In this document: one piece after another, positions 23,851-31,157 of the stretch
Position numbering within the stretch: position 1 is the first letter of the stretch
Layout of the letters: the number at the start of each line of letters is the position of its first letter
Origin: a virus
Virus record (IMG/VR): IMGVR_UViG_3300047562_004050
Location: 1 to 34,766 of that record
Length of the DNA: 34,766 bases
Direction: 5' to 3' (one strand)
The notes under the pieces: generated by a model
What the model was told of the DNA's origin: nothing
The model's database searches: none
What the model saw: only the letters and a program-made list of their open reading frames with translations
Translations under genes and position numbers: made by a program

Positions 23851-25259
23851 ACTAAACCTCCTGCTTCAAATAAAGTTTTCTTAGATTTACCAAAAGTTGT
23901 TTTGTCGAACAAAGGATCATCGTTAGTTGTAGCCATCATAGTATTCGCTACACTATCGTTTATAACTCTCTTTTGCGCGCTTTCCTCTAGATCATATATC
24001 TGCATTTTAGATCTGTCAATACCCACAGTGAAACGACGATAATAACTCAAGTCACCCCAACGATTTTTCAATTGCTTGAACATGAGTTGGCCAAGAGCAT
24101 CTAGGTCTTCTGACGAAATCAATCCGAGAATACAATCAGCAGTATGAGTGATCCCCATTGACTCAGAGGTATTTGTAAGATCAACATCAGAATTACCGTA
24201 ACCGTCACGATTAAACTGAGAGCTAGTAACAATTGCACAATTAAACTCCATAGATAGTCCACGAATTTCCTCCGCAATTGATTTAACCAAAGTATAAGAG
24301 TTAGCTGCAGCAGATCCTTTAACACGAGAGCTAGCACAGATATTTAGGTAATCAACAAAGATAACGTCTGGAGCAAACCCACGTTTCATCTTAAGTTCAT
24401 TTAGAAGATGTCTGAAGTGCCCAGCATGAGCCGAACCAGTAGGATATTCTTTTACAACAAGCTTACCAGTTGTCTTACCTTTGATTCTTTCGATACGTTT
24501 TTCATAAACGTTACGCGGCATAATCCTAAGTTCATCAAGAGTTACATCCATCATATTAGCATCGATACGTTCAGCGATACGTTCTTCAGCCATTTCCATA
24601 GTGATATACACTACATTCTTACCTTGAAGTAAATAACTTGCTGCCATGTGACACTTAACAAGTGATTTACCACCACCAGTTGTAGCCAATAGAACAGTCA
24701 TAGATTTACGAGGTAAGCCACCTTTGGTAATTTTATTGAGCATCTCAATATCAAAAGGAAGACGTTCTTCTTTACGGTGGTAGAACTCATAGCGAGCGTC
24801 GGCGTCATCAATGAAGTCGTGACCAATAGAAGTATCAAAACTAATCGCAAGAGATTGTGATAGAAGTTCTGGAATAGAACCTTTATCACTATCTTTATCT
24901 TGGCCATCCATAATAAGAATAGCTTTACGAATGGAGTTAAACAAATCACGGTCTTGGCAGAACTTTTCAGTTTCTGACACAAGCCAATCAGAGTTTGTAA
25001 GATCGTCTACTTTGAGGCTATCAACCTCAGACATTACGTTCTTATAAGAGTCTTCATTCAAGTCTTTACGTTTATCAAGAGAAATTTTAAGAGCCTCCAC
25101 TGAGGGAGGCTCCTTGTATTGTTCTACATATTTGGAATATGTTTCAAATACTTTTCTAATGTTATTATCTTCGAAGTAATCCGTTTTTAGATATGGATAT
25201 ACTCTTTGAAAGTAATCTACATTAAATACAAGATTTGATAAGATAGTTTTTTCAATCAT
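23847..25259 (-). CDS. Replicative DNA helicase, T4 gp41-like (DnaB family)
   Basis: 470 residues, the expected length for gp41. A DnaB-type N-terminal domain (about 1-150) is followed by the RecA-like core. Walker A is ATTGGGKS (192-199), VVYITMEMAEERIAERIDANM is the H1a/R-rich region, VIFVDYLNICASSR is Walker B, and IVTSSQFNRDGYG carries the sensor Gln. The LPFDIEMLNKITKGGLPRKSM lead-in is typical. It unwinds DNA 5' to 3' on the lagging strand, loaded by gp59 and partnered by primase. The start overlaps the UvsX stop by four bases. Confidence 0.95.
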   Translation of the reverse strand: MIEKTILSNLVFNVDYFQRVYPYLKTDYFEDNNIRKVFETYSKYVEQYKEPPSVEALKISLDKRKDLNEDSYKNVMSEVDSLKVDDLTNSDWLVSETEKFCQDRDLFNSIRKAILIMDGQDKDSDKGSIPELLSQSLAISFDTSIGHDFIDDADARYEFYHRKEERLPFDIEMLNKITKGGLPRKSMTVLLATTGGGKSLVKCHMAASYLLQGKNVVYITMEMAEERIAERIDANMMDVTLDELRIMPRNVYEKRIERIKGKTTGKLVVKEYPTGSAHAGHFRHLLNELKMKRGFAPDVIFVDYLNICASSRVKGSAAANSYTLVKSIAEEIRGLSMEFNCAIVTSSQFNRDGYGNSDVDLTNTSESMGITHTADCILGLISSEDLDALGQLMFKQLKNRWGDLSYYRRFTVGIDRSKMQIYDLEESAQKRVINDSVANTMMATTNDDPLFDKTTFGKSKKTLFEAGGLV

Positions 25260-26329
25260 TCATCACCTTCTTCGTCATCAATAACAAGATCATCAGTTGC
25301 ATCGATTTGAATAGTTCCTCCAACGGAGAAAGCATTCTTAACATACGATGTAAAATCTGTTTTCTCGAACATATTAATCCAAAACTCAGAATTGTCAACA
25401 ATATCCTTAGCACGAAGGAGCTTATCAGACAATACCTCTCCAGTTGAAGGATCTATTGCCTCATACCAACCAACTTTTGGTTTACGAATGTAGCCACCTT
25501 TTTCAGCTACCTCCATGAGACCAGACCATTTCTGGATACCGCCTTCCCAACTTACAGTAATCGGGATTTTAGATTTTTCTTTAACATGACGAGATTTCTC
25601 GATATTAATAACGAAGTGATAACCTTGAATTTCAGTACCAACTTTGTCTTGTTGGCGACCAATAATCCAAATGCTATCAGCTGAATAATAGATACCTGTA
25701 CCACCTGATACCACATCTTTCGGGAACAAACCAATTTCCTTATAAGTGTGGTTAACCGCAATCATAGGAATATCCTTTAGATTGAGGTGTGGTGTAACAA
25801 TACGGAACAACGACTTAAGTGCTTTTGCACGAGACATGTCAGCAACAGACTTACCGTCAAGAGCATCTTCAACTTCTTTCTTAGATGCAAGGTTACCAAC
25901 TGAGTCGATAACGATTACAACATTATCACCCTTTTCGATCTTATCAAGCTGTTGAGTAATATCAAACTTGAGTTCTTCAACGTTGGTAATTGGTGTATGA
26001 ACAACACGATCCATATCAACACCAAAAGACTCGAAGTAAGATTGAGGAGTGCCAAATTCCGAATCATAGAAAAGCATTACTGCATCTTCATTGCGTTTCA
26101 GGTATGCAGCAGCCATAACAAGAGCAAAAGCTGACTTAAAGTGTTTAGAAGGACCGGCCAGAACAAGAAGTCCTGGAACAAGACCACCATCAATACGGCC
26201 AGACAAAGCCACGTTCACCATAGGAATAGGTGTCGGAGCCATATCTTTTTTACCATACACTTTCGAGTCCATGATAGGAGCAGTCATCTTAATAGTGCTG
26301 TTTTTAACGAGTTTGTCGAGTAGACTCAT
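25256..26329 (-). CDS. uvsX: UvsX recombinase (RecA-like)
   Basis: 357 residues from ATG 26329, chosen for the AAGGAG at proper spacing. Walker A is the T4-type GPSKHFKS (59-66), Walker B is VVIVIDSVGN, and IPMIAVNHTYKEIG and SGGTGIYYSADSIWIIGR are the expected L2/core blocks. It pairs and exchanges strands in recombination-dependent replication on gp32-coated DNA. A Glu/Asp-rich C-terminal tail is present. It lies between a small coiled-coil gene and gp41 in a replication operon. Confidence 0.95.
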   Translation of the reverse strand: MSLLDKLVKNSTIKMTAPIMDSKVYGKKDMAPTPIPMVNVALSGRIDGGLVPGLLVLAGPSKHFKSAFALVMAAAYLKRNEDAVMLFYDSEFGTPQSYFESFGVDMDRVVHTPITNVEELKFDITQQLDKIEKGDNVVIVIDSVGNLASKKEVEDALDGKSVADMSRAKALKSLFRIVTPHLNLKDIPMIAVNHTYKEIGLFPKDVVSGGTGIYYSADSIWIIGRQQDKVGTEIQGYHFVINIEKSRHVKEKSKIPITVSWEGGIQKWSGLMEVAEKGGYIRKPKVGWYEAIDPSTGEVLSDKLLRAKDIVDNSEFWINMFEKTDFTSYVKNAFSVGGTIQIDATDDLVIDDEEGDE

Positions 26330-26330
26330 G

Positions 26331-26657
26331 TTATGCTCCTTGTACGATTGAAAATAATTTGTTTTTATAGGCCTCAATCTTTGCTACACGATCAGGCCAA
26401 TAAATTGTCGATTTTTCTGGATTTTTACAGAGATTATCCAAGAATGGAGTAATTGATTTGTACAAAAGCTCCAAACGATATTCGAGGTCATCAGCTTTGA
26501 CTTTAGCATCCGTGAGTTGATCCTCAATCGTTTGCTTTTCAGAGCTGATGGCCTGAATAGTTTGTTGAACTTCGGCTTCTTTTTCTTGAAGTTCTTCATC
26601 AATAAATGAGAAGCCGAAGTCAAAGTCTAGAACTTCTTCATAGACTTTATTAGCCAT
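26331..26657 (-). CDS. Coiled-coil protein between gp32 and UvsX, function unknown
   Basis: 108 residues. FDFGFSFIDEELQEKEAEVQ is followed by a heptad-rich segment (~22-66), then SITPFLDNLCKNPEKSTIYWPDRVAKIEAYKNKL. It occupies the slot between gp32 and uvsX, and its start overlaps the gp32 stop by eight bases. By place and shape it could be a recombination mediator or gp32 partner, but I see no UvsY motif. Confidence 0.6.
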   Translation of the reverse strand: MANKVYEEVLDFDFGFSFIDEELQEKEAEVQQTIQAISSEKQTIEDQLTDAKVKADDLEYRLELLYKSITPFLDNLCKNPEKSTIYWPDRVAKIEAYKNKLFSIVQGA

Positions 26658-27582
26658 TCGCTAGTTCCTTGAAGATAGACAGATCGTCATCATCGTCGTC
26701 GTCCATCGACATGTTTTTGGTTTCAGGCATTGCTTCCTTGAGAGTAGGCTCAGGAGCAGACTTCTTACCAAAGTTGCTTAGATCGATTTCATCATCGTCA
26801 TCAGCATTCATAGAAACTGCACCACCAGGAGTTGTTTCTTCAAGAGCAAGAACACGATACAGCTTAGCTTTCAACTCACCATAAGACTTGAAGTTCTTAG
26901 GATCGATAAGTTCTTGTAGAGAATGCTCTTGTTTCCAAACTGCTTCAAGCTGGTCATCATCATCAAACAAAGCAGCAGGTGCTTCAAATTCAGACTTGTC
27001 GTAGTTTGGATAACCTTCATACTGACGAATTTTCAGACGGAAGTTAGCACCTTCCCAAAGATCGAAAGGGTTAACTGGCTGTTCATCTTCAAACGAAGGG
27101 TTCATCAAATCATTGAGTTTATCAAAGATTTTCTTACCATAAGCATAAAGGAATACCTTACCTTCATTCTCAGGATGAGCAGAGTCTTTAATCACATAGA
27201 TGTTAGACACGTACTTGAGACGACGCTTTTGTTTACGAGCCTGTTCCTTATCAGACTCAACACCACTATTCCACAGTTTAGAGTTGAACTCAGAAACTGG
27301 GTCATCTTGATTGATTGTAGTAAGAGAGTTTTCGATGTACCAAAGACCGGTTGGGCCTTGGAAACCATGATCCCAAATGCGAATGAAAGGCATTTCTTCT
27401 TCACCAGGAGCAGGGAGGAAGCGAATAATAGCAAAACCGTTACCGGCGTTATCGCGGGTTGGTTTCCAAAATTTACCTTCGTTGGGATCTGAGTAGCTCT
27501 TTTGAGAAATCTTTTCGAGCTGGCTGTTCAATTTGTCGAGCGACTTTGAACGATTCTTTTTAAGTGCGGCAAAATCTACCAT
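26650..27582 (-). CDS. Single-stranded DNA-binding protein, T4 gp32-like
   Basis: 310 residues with the gp32 plan: a basic N-terminal cooperativity segment (LKKNRSKSLDKLNSQLEKI), a core with KFWKPTRDNAGNGFAIIRFLPAPG, RKQKRRLKYVSNIYVIKD and GKVFLYAYGKKIFDKL, and a highly acidic C-terminal tail ending DDDDDDDLSIFKELANG for partner binding. It contains no cysteine, so the zinc site of T4 gp32 is absent. The leader carries a strong hairpin. Both a sigma70-type promoter (inside gp59) and a late promoter precede it. Confidence 0.93.
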   Translation of the reverse strand: MVDFAALKKNRSKSLDKLNSQLEKISQKSYSDPNEGKFWKPTRDNAGNGFAIIRFLPAPGEEEMPFIRIWDHGFQGPTGLWYIENSLTTINQDDPVSEFNSKLWNSGVESDKEQARKQKRRLKYVSNIYVIKDSAHPENEGKVFLYAYGKKIFDKLNDLMNPSFEDEQPVNPFDLWEGANFRLKIRQYEGYPNYDKSEFEAPAALFDDDDQLEAVWKQEHSLQELIDPKNFKSYGELKAKLYRVLALEETTPGGAVSMNADDDDEIDLSNFGKKSAPEPTLKEAMPETKNMSMDDDDDDDLSIFKELANG

Positions 27583-27623
27583 TGTAGTATCTCCTTATAT
27601 AGCAGTGTATGTTTGTATTACGA

Positions 27624-27655
27624 TATATAGTTGCCGAAGCAACACATATATTTAT
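27624..27655 (-). promoter_or_regulatory. Leader hairpin of gp32 mRNA
   Basis: Minus strand: GTTGC-TTCG-GCAAC (27643-27630), a perfect 5-bp stem with a UUCG loop, flanked by ATATAT on both sides that can extend it. It lies ~48 bases before the ATG. T4 gp32 represses its own translation through a leader pseudoknot at about this distance, so this is a candidate operator; no pseudoknot partner was found by eye. Confidence 0.5.
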
Positions 27656-27656
27656 A
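27649..27656 (-). promoter_or_regulatory. T4-type late promoter (TATAAATA) before gp32
   Basis: An exact TATAAATA directly after the gp59 stop. It would give late transcripts starting at the leader hairpin. Confidence 0.65.
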
Positions 27657-28259
27657 TTAGAAAAAGCGTTCTCGAATAACATTCTTGAATTTTTTTTCAT
27701 CTATGATCAAGAAAGGTCTATACTTCCTTGATAACCTCATTATATCACGTGCAACAAATTTGTCAACGATTTCTTTCTCCCAATACGGAAAAATATTAGA
27801 GAGATTAGTTAACAAAGTAAATGATTCCAACGTGATTTGTTTTTGAATGTAAAGAGTCATAATGGATGGATGTTGACCATTGTTTGACACGAAGTTTTCT
27901 TGGTAGTCGTCTTTGAGTTTCTTCAGATCATCCTTAAATACTTTAGTAAGAGAGTCTATTTTTTTCCTCCACTCAAAGTATCGGTCTTCTCCTTCTTGTT
28001 CTACTATTTCACGAATAAAGACTCTTGGATTTACAATAAAATTGGCTAACAAAAGATTTTCAGCATCTTCCTTATTAGCCAATTTATGAAAAAAGAATAC
28101 GTCAGTACGAGTACGAAATGTATCAAATGACGCTCTTGTTTTACCTCTATATTTGTGATAATCGAATTTATCAGTAGTGAAATGTTTTCCCATAGCGAGA
28201 TATTTCATATAATAATTGAATGATTCCTCATTCGCATAAGTCAGTGATGTCTTGATCAT
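27657..28259 (-). CDS. Loader of gp41 helicase, T4 gp59-like
   Basis: 200 residues against ~217 in T4. The order of blocks follows gp59: a short beta start (MIKTSLTYANEESFNYYMKYL), then YFxKL-type FFFHKLANKEDAENLLLANFIVNPR, then FEWRKKIDSLTKVFKDDLKKL, then ITLESFTLLTNLSNIFPYWEK and IMRLSRKYRPFL. It recruits gp41 onto gp32-coated forks. Its start overlaps the gp33-like gene, and gp32 follows. A sigma70-type promoter for gp32 lies within its coding sequence. Confidence 0.8.
   Translation of the reverse strand: MIKTSLTYANEESFNYYMKYLAMGKHFTTDKFDYHKYRGKTRASFDTFRTRTDVFFFHKLANKEDAENLLLANFIVNPRVFIREIVEQEGEDRYFEWRKKIDSLTKVFKDDLKKLKDDYQENFVSNNGQHPSIMTLYIQKQITLESFTLLTNLSNIFPYWEKEIVDKFVARDIMRLSRKYRPFLIIDEKKFKNVIRERFF
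27739..27766 (-). promoter_or_regulatory. Sigma70-type promoter inside gp59, reading to gp32
   Basis: TTGACA (27766-27761), a 16-base spacer, then a perfect TATAAT (27744-27739), all within coding sequence. It has the same spacer length as the promoter at 9809-9836. Confidence 0.65.
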
Positions 28260-28467
28260 CCTTTCTCACCATCTTCAATTTAACGGCTTCGCTCCTAACT
28301 TTTTCTTTTAGGATAGAAGACTTTTTCACGATATCAGCTACTGCTTCAATTTCAAGATCGTTTTTGTGTGCATACTCAACGAGAGCATCAATATAATTGA
28401 CGCCATTAGCTAACATCTCAGCTATTTCGTGGTGCACACGCTCTGGAGTTCTCGGAGATATAATCAT
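28228..28467 (-). CDS. Late transcription accessory protein, gp33-like
   Basis: 79 residues, helical: RVHHEIAEMLANGVNYIDALVEYAHKNDLEIEAVADIVKKSSILKEKVRSEAVKLKMV. The pattern of LEIE.VA.(I/L)IKKS..LKEK...EA..L resembles gp33 of marine T4-like phages, which links the late sigma factor to RNA polymerase and the sliding clamp. It precedes gp59, as gp33 does in T4. A gp33 would fit the many TATAAATA promoters here. The identification is moderate. Confidence 0.55.
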   Translation of the reverse strand: MIISPRTPERVHHEIAEMLANGVNYIDALVEYAHKNDLEIEAVADIVKKSSILKEKVRSEAVKLKMVRKDDQDITDLCE

Positions 28468-28475
28468 ATACTATA

Positions 28476-28676
28476 TCACCCGTTTAATGTTTTGATACCA
28501 TCAAGCCAATTTTCTGCAGCAGAAAGAGCCCAATGGATTGATTTTCCCTCATAAATTTCTTCTTTAAGGAATTCTTCATTAATAAAAAAGCGAACTCCAG
28601 ATCCATTATCTGTTTGGAAATATTCTGCTTTTAAACGCTGACCTGCTTTTTCAGCGAAGAGTGTATCGCCTTTCAT
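28476..28676 (-). CDS. Small hypothetical protein
   Basis: 66 residues from ATG 28676, chosen for CAGGAG upstream. Sequence MKGDTLFAEKAGQRLKAEYF ... NGSGVRFFINEEFLKEEIYEGKSIHWALSAAENWLDGI. It looks like a small alpha/beta fold, not recognised. The start overlaps the TGA of the proposed zinc-ribbon gene. Confidence 0.6.
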   Translation of the reverse strand: MKGDTLFAEKAGQRLKAEYFQTDNGSGVRFFINEEFLKEEIYEGKSIHWALSAAENWLDGIKTLNG

Positions 28677-28825
28677 ATTTTTTTCTCCTGTATACTTGAA
28701 GTTGCCTTCACACTGCCACAATTCTTACAAAAAACTACATTGACCGTAAATTGATGTTTACCAAACATAACGTAAGTAGATCCACTTGTTATTTCTACTT
28801 TATCACAACATCCTGACTGTGTCAA
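28673..28825 (-). CDS. Possible 50-aa zinc-ribbon-like protein with TTG start
   Basis: From TTG 28825 the frame reads TQSGCCDKVEITSGSTYVMF, then a CKNC at residues 33-36, and ends at a TGA overlapping the next ATG. GGAGGA lies seven bases before the TTG. CC plus CKNC could bind zinc. Against it: the TTG is also the start of a TTGACA, so the site could be a promoter, and an in-frame ATG (28768) would give a 31-residue protein lacking the CC pair. Confidence 0.4.
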   Translation of the reverse strand: MTQSGCCDKVEITSGSTYVMFGKHQFTVNVVFCKNCGSVKATSSIQEKKI

Positions 28826-28828
28826 CTG

Positions 28829-29461
28829 TTACTCCTCCTCTTTGGTCTTATATTGCCATTCGTCTGTATGTCCTACTGACCATTTTTGCGCGGTTTCAAC
28901 TTTATAATTTTGTGTACATACATTAAAGTCTGGTCTTGCAAGAGATTCTGGAGTCAAGGAGCTGTCACGCCATATGACTCTATTGTTTGGTTGGGCTGCG
29001 AACTGTCCATTGTCGAGCTTGATGACGTTAAAGGATTTGTGCTCGGGATCGTGCTCACTGAAATTGGTGTCAAGGGTGGAAGATTGAGCATGACAATTGT
29101 CGATTGTGAAGAGATATTCACCGTCGTGCATGACTCTATCTTTTCCAAAATAACTGCATCTGGACAAGAGTGGCTTTTTGATGACGGTAATATCGTAATC
29201 GAAGCAATCCCATAATTGAAGATTATCCAGAGGTAAATCGTCGTGATCAAGCTTCCACACAAAAGCAGATAAAGGAAGCTTATCGTATAAGGCGCCGTAG
29301 TCAGTGAGAAGAGTTTCAAAATACAAAGCCTTTCCTTGTATTGATTTCACACTGATCCAAATTCCAGGAGTGTATTCTCCGTGTCCTTTTTTCAAGTCGT
29401 AAAGGTATTCTTTGCGCACATAAACATGCACAGGTGGAAGGTTGTGTACTAAAAAAGCCAT
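28829..29461 (-). CDS. Hypothetical protein downstream of the bilin reductase
   Basis: 210 residues with no known motif: VHVYVRKEYLYDLKKGHGEYTPGIWISVKSIQG, then FVWKLDHDDLPLDNLQLWDCFDYD, then a beta-rich part and a charged KTKEEE end. It looks like a soluble mixed alpha/beta protein. The ATG overlaps the stop of the FDBR (TAATG), so it is made together with it. A link to bilin metabolism is possible from coupling alone; a general phage role is equally possible. Confidence 0.65.
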   Translation of the reverse strand: MAFLVHNLPPVHVYVRKEYLYDLKKGHGEYTPGIWISVKSIQGKALYFETLLTDYGALYDKLPLSAFVWKLDHDDLPLDNLQLWDCFDYDITVIKKPLLSRCSYFGKDRVMHDGEYLFTIDNCHAQSSTLDTNFSEHDPEHKSFNVIKLDNGQFAAQPNNRVIWRDSSLTPESLARPDFNVCTQNYKVETAQKWSVGHTDEWQYKTKEEE

Positions 29462-30144
29462 TAAATTTCCTCGAATAATACGTCATTAACGTAACGATCT
29501 TTATCTTGCTCTGAAATTCCCATAGCTAAAATAGATCTATGTAGATGTGGATTCATTTTTTGATTTATGCAATACTTATTTAAAACAGGTTTTGTATCTC
29601 TTTGAGAATTAAAAGCGTTATTTGTTAAGTTATCTAAGTAATAATCTAAAAGATTAGAAGTGACATTAATAAATTGCTCTAATTCTTCTTCTGTATTGAT
29701 ATTGCCAACAGCAATCATATCTTCAGAAAATATCTCTTTAGCCCAGTCTGGTAATTCTCTTGGTTTATTCCATTCTAAATTACGAGTTATTACATGCATG
29801 TAGTCATGATATGGATGAGGAAAACCGTGCAAAGGAGAATAGTCCATGAAAGAACCTGTAATCTTTTTAGGACCAGCTACAATATCAAAGCCTAAGATTG
29901 GTAACTCAATACAAGGTCTTGGAAACACGTTAACATGCATCAGCCATAGACCTTTTCCATCTTCTGGAACGATAGTCTTTAAGTGCGCTTTAGATACAGA
30001 AACAGATTGCCAGAACGTGTCAGTCCATCCTGGAAATCTCATGTCTTCAGTGTACTTTGGGTTATCGTATCTTGTAAAGCTCTCATCAAATCTTTTAGTT
30101 ATACTAGCAGCATACTCGTTTAATCTATTCCATAGTGGATGCAT
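29461..30144 (-). CDS. pcyX: Ferredoxin-dependent bilin reductase (PcyX/PebS/PcyA family)
   Basis: 227 residues, the normal FDBR size. The core LMHVNVFPRPCIELPILGFDIVAGPKKITGSFMDYSP is diagnostic: the FPR..(E/D)LPI.G.D.V strand pair followed by a strand ending in Asp101, equivalent to the proton-donating Asp of PcyA and PebS. KYCINQKMNPHLHRSIL near the C-terminus also fits. These enzymes reduce biliverdin with electrons from ferredoxin. PcyX, known from marine phages predicted to infect non-cyanobacterial hosts, makes phycoerythrobilin. I choose pcyX because of the alphaproteobacterial setting; PebS or PcyA specificity cannot be excluded by eye. It is in an early-type operon with gp33/gp59-like genes, one gap away from heme oxygenase. 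Confidence 0.87.
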   Translation of the reverse strand: MHPLWNRLNEYAASITKRFDESFTRYDNPKYTEDMRFPGWTDTFWQSVSVSKAHLKTIVPEDGKGLWLMHVNVFPRPCIELPILGFDIVAGPKKITGSFMDYSPLHGFPHPYHDYMHVITRNLEWNKPRELPDWAKEIFSEDMIAVGNINTEEELEQFINVTSNLLDYYLDNLTNNAFNSQRDTKPVLNKYCINQKMNPHLHRSILAMGISEQDKDRYVNDVLFEEI

Positions 30145-30289
30145 TTTTAAGAGTCCATGTTCCGTCTTTGTTTTCAGTCCATTCTATAGTATCACCAGGA
30201 CCCCAACCGAGCTCCAACACGACATCTTCAGGTAATTGGAAATAAAGATCCCCAGTGAGGGGATCTTCTTGTAATGTAATAGTATTCAT
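30125..30289 (-). CDS. Small AbrB/SpoVT-like protein
   Basis: 54 residues: MNTITLQEDPLTGDLYFQLP, then VVLELGWGPGDTIEWTENKDGTWTLKN. The LP.(D/E)(V/L)...LGW..GDT(I/L)(E/D)W..N.DGTW.L pattern is that of short AbrB-type swapped-hairpin proteins common in phages. The ATG overlaps the TGA of the 57-residue gene (ATGA), and the end overlaps the FDBR start by 20 bases. A DNA-binding role is a family expectation. Confidence 0.72.
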   Translation of the reverse strand: MNTITLQEDPLTGDLYFQLPEDVVLELGWGPGDTIEWTENKDGTWTLKNASTME

Positions 30290-30459
30290 CGTTTTGCTTT
30301 ACGGGCTCTACGCTGTTTAGCCCACTCATTAAGAATTCTTGTTTCTCTTACTTCTTTCAGCTCTTTTCTACGTTGTCGAGCTGCCTCGCTTCGTAACATC
30401 CTTTCGGCACGCTTATAGGATTTGGTTTCAATTTCTTCAAATGCAGGTTGCTCTTGCAT
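30286..30459 (-). CDS. Small basic helical protein (57 aa)
   Basis: MQEQPAFEEIETKSYKRAER, then an Arg/Lys-rich helix ending QRRARKAKR. It is preceded by AGGAGG at ideal spacing. It is the first gene of the FDBR operon and coupled to the AbrB-like gene. Not recognised; likely nucleic-acid binding from charge. Confidence 0.65.
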   Translation of the reverse strand: MQEQPAFEEIETKSYKRAERMLRSEAARQRRKELKEVRETRILNEWAKQRRARKAKR

Positions 30460-30487
30460 GGTCGCCTCCTATTATTGTTACAGTTTT

Positions 30488-30515
30488 AATATATACTATC
30501 TGATAAAAATGTCAA
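30488..30515 (-). promoter_or_regulatory. Sigma70-type promoter of the FDBR-gp33-gp59 operon
   Basis: TTGACA (30515-30510), a 16-base spacer starting TTTTT, then TATATT (30493-30488). It overlaps the heme oxygenase stop and lies ~30 bases before the first small gene. The TTGACATTTTT start is shared with the promoter at 9809-9836. Confidence 0.7.
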
Positions 30516-31063
30516 TCCTTTTCTTGTGACAGTTCATCAAACAGTCTTGAAGCAAAATCAAAGCAAATTTTTGCTTCATCAGCCATTCCATCATGGAGTA
30601 GCAATCTAAATTCATCAATGAGGTATTGTTTATCTACGTCAAATTCGTACATCTTACCAGATCCTGGAATTTTTTTCTTAATGATCTGGCCACCATGTAA
30701 TTCACCAAAATGGCGAGTGTACATATGAGCTAACAACTTTTCGTTGTCGCCTTCGTCTTCTAAATCGTATATGTGAGAAACATAGTCAGCTACTGACTGA
30801 GGAAGATCTGTAGGTCTCTCGAAATTGTACATTCTTTCGAGTTCTTCTATGTCTTCTAAGATAAGATCAGCTCTTTTAATCGCTTCTAAATCTTCTGGAA
30901 TTTCAGTAGCATCTTCTAGAGCTTTATAATTGTAGTGCTGGCAAACTAAAAACGTGTAGTATTTGTGAGGGTCTATAGTACCTTTGATAAGGTCTCTCGC
31001 AAAAGCTCTTCTTTCAGCTGCTTGATGATGAGCCCAAGTGAGCTCTTTTAATTTGTTGCTCAT
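30512..31063 (-). CDS. hemO: Heme oxygenase
   Basis: 183 residues, the short bacterial size. It opens heme to biliverdin IX-alpha, CO and iron. The proximal heme ligand is His13 in LTWAHHQAAER (T...H..AE pattern). YYTFLVCQHYNYKALEDA is the conserved Y.(F/L)L..(Q/L)Y..Y.ALE helix. LLAHMYTRHFGELHGGQIIKKKIPG is the distal-helix signature with the glycine pairs that kink over heme. No membrane tail. Its ATG lies 33 bases after an exact TATAAATA, so it is probably expressed late, unlike the bilin reductase that follows. Confidence 0.92.
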   Translation of the reverse strand: MSNKLKELTWAHHQAAERRAFARDLIKGTIDPHKYYTFLVCQHYNYKALEDATEIPEDLEAIKRADLILEDIEELERMYNFERPTDLPQSVADYVSHIYDLEDEGDNEKLLAHMYTRHFGELHGGQIIKKKIPGSGKMYEFDVDKQYLIDEFRLLLHDGMADEAKICFDFASRLFDELSQEKD

Positions 31064-31095
31064 AATTCACTCCGACAATTTTATAATCGTAAAGT

Positions 31096-31103
31096 TATTT
31101 ATA
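31096..31103 (-). promoter_or_regulatory. T4-type late promoter of heme oxygenase
   Basis: An exact TATAAATA directly downstream of a terminator and 33 bases before the heme oxygenase ATG, the only gene it could immediately serve. Confidence 0.78.
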
Positions 31104-31110
31104 AGCAGAA

Positions 31111-31135
31111 TAAAGGGGCGCCGAAACGCCCCTTG
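31111..31135 (-). terminator. Rho-independent terminator after the outer-membrane-like gene
   Basis: Minus strand AGGGGCG, a 6-base loop, CGCCCCT, then TTATT. The stem is perfect and GC-rich, the T tract short. Confidence 0.7.
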
Positions 31136-31157
31136 GTAGTTGTATTATTTACTTCTA

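Noticed and set aside
25083-25110. CTCC...GGAG palindrome as a terminator
   Set aside because: It is inside the gp41 coding sequence with no T-run.
26923-27492. 189-codon plus-strand frame
   Set aside because: A shadow of gp32 on the opposite strand; no ribosome site and no recognisable protein.
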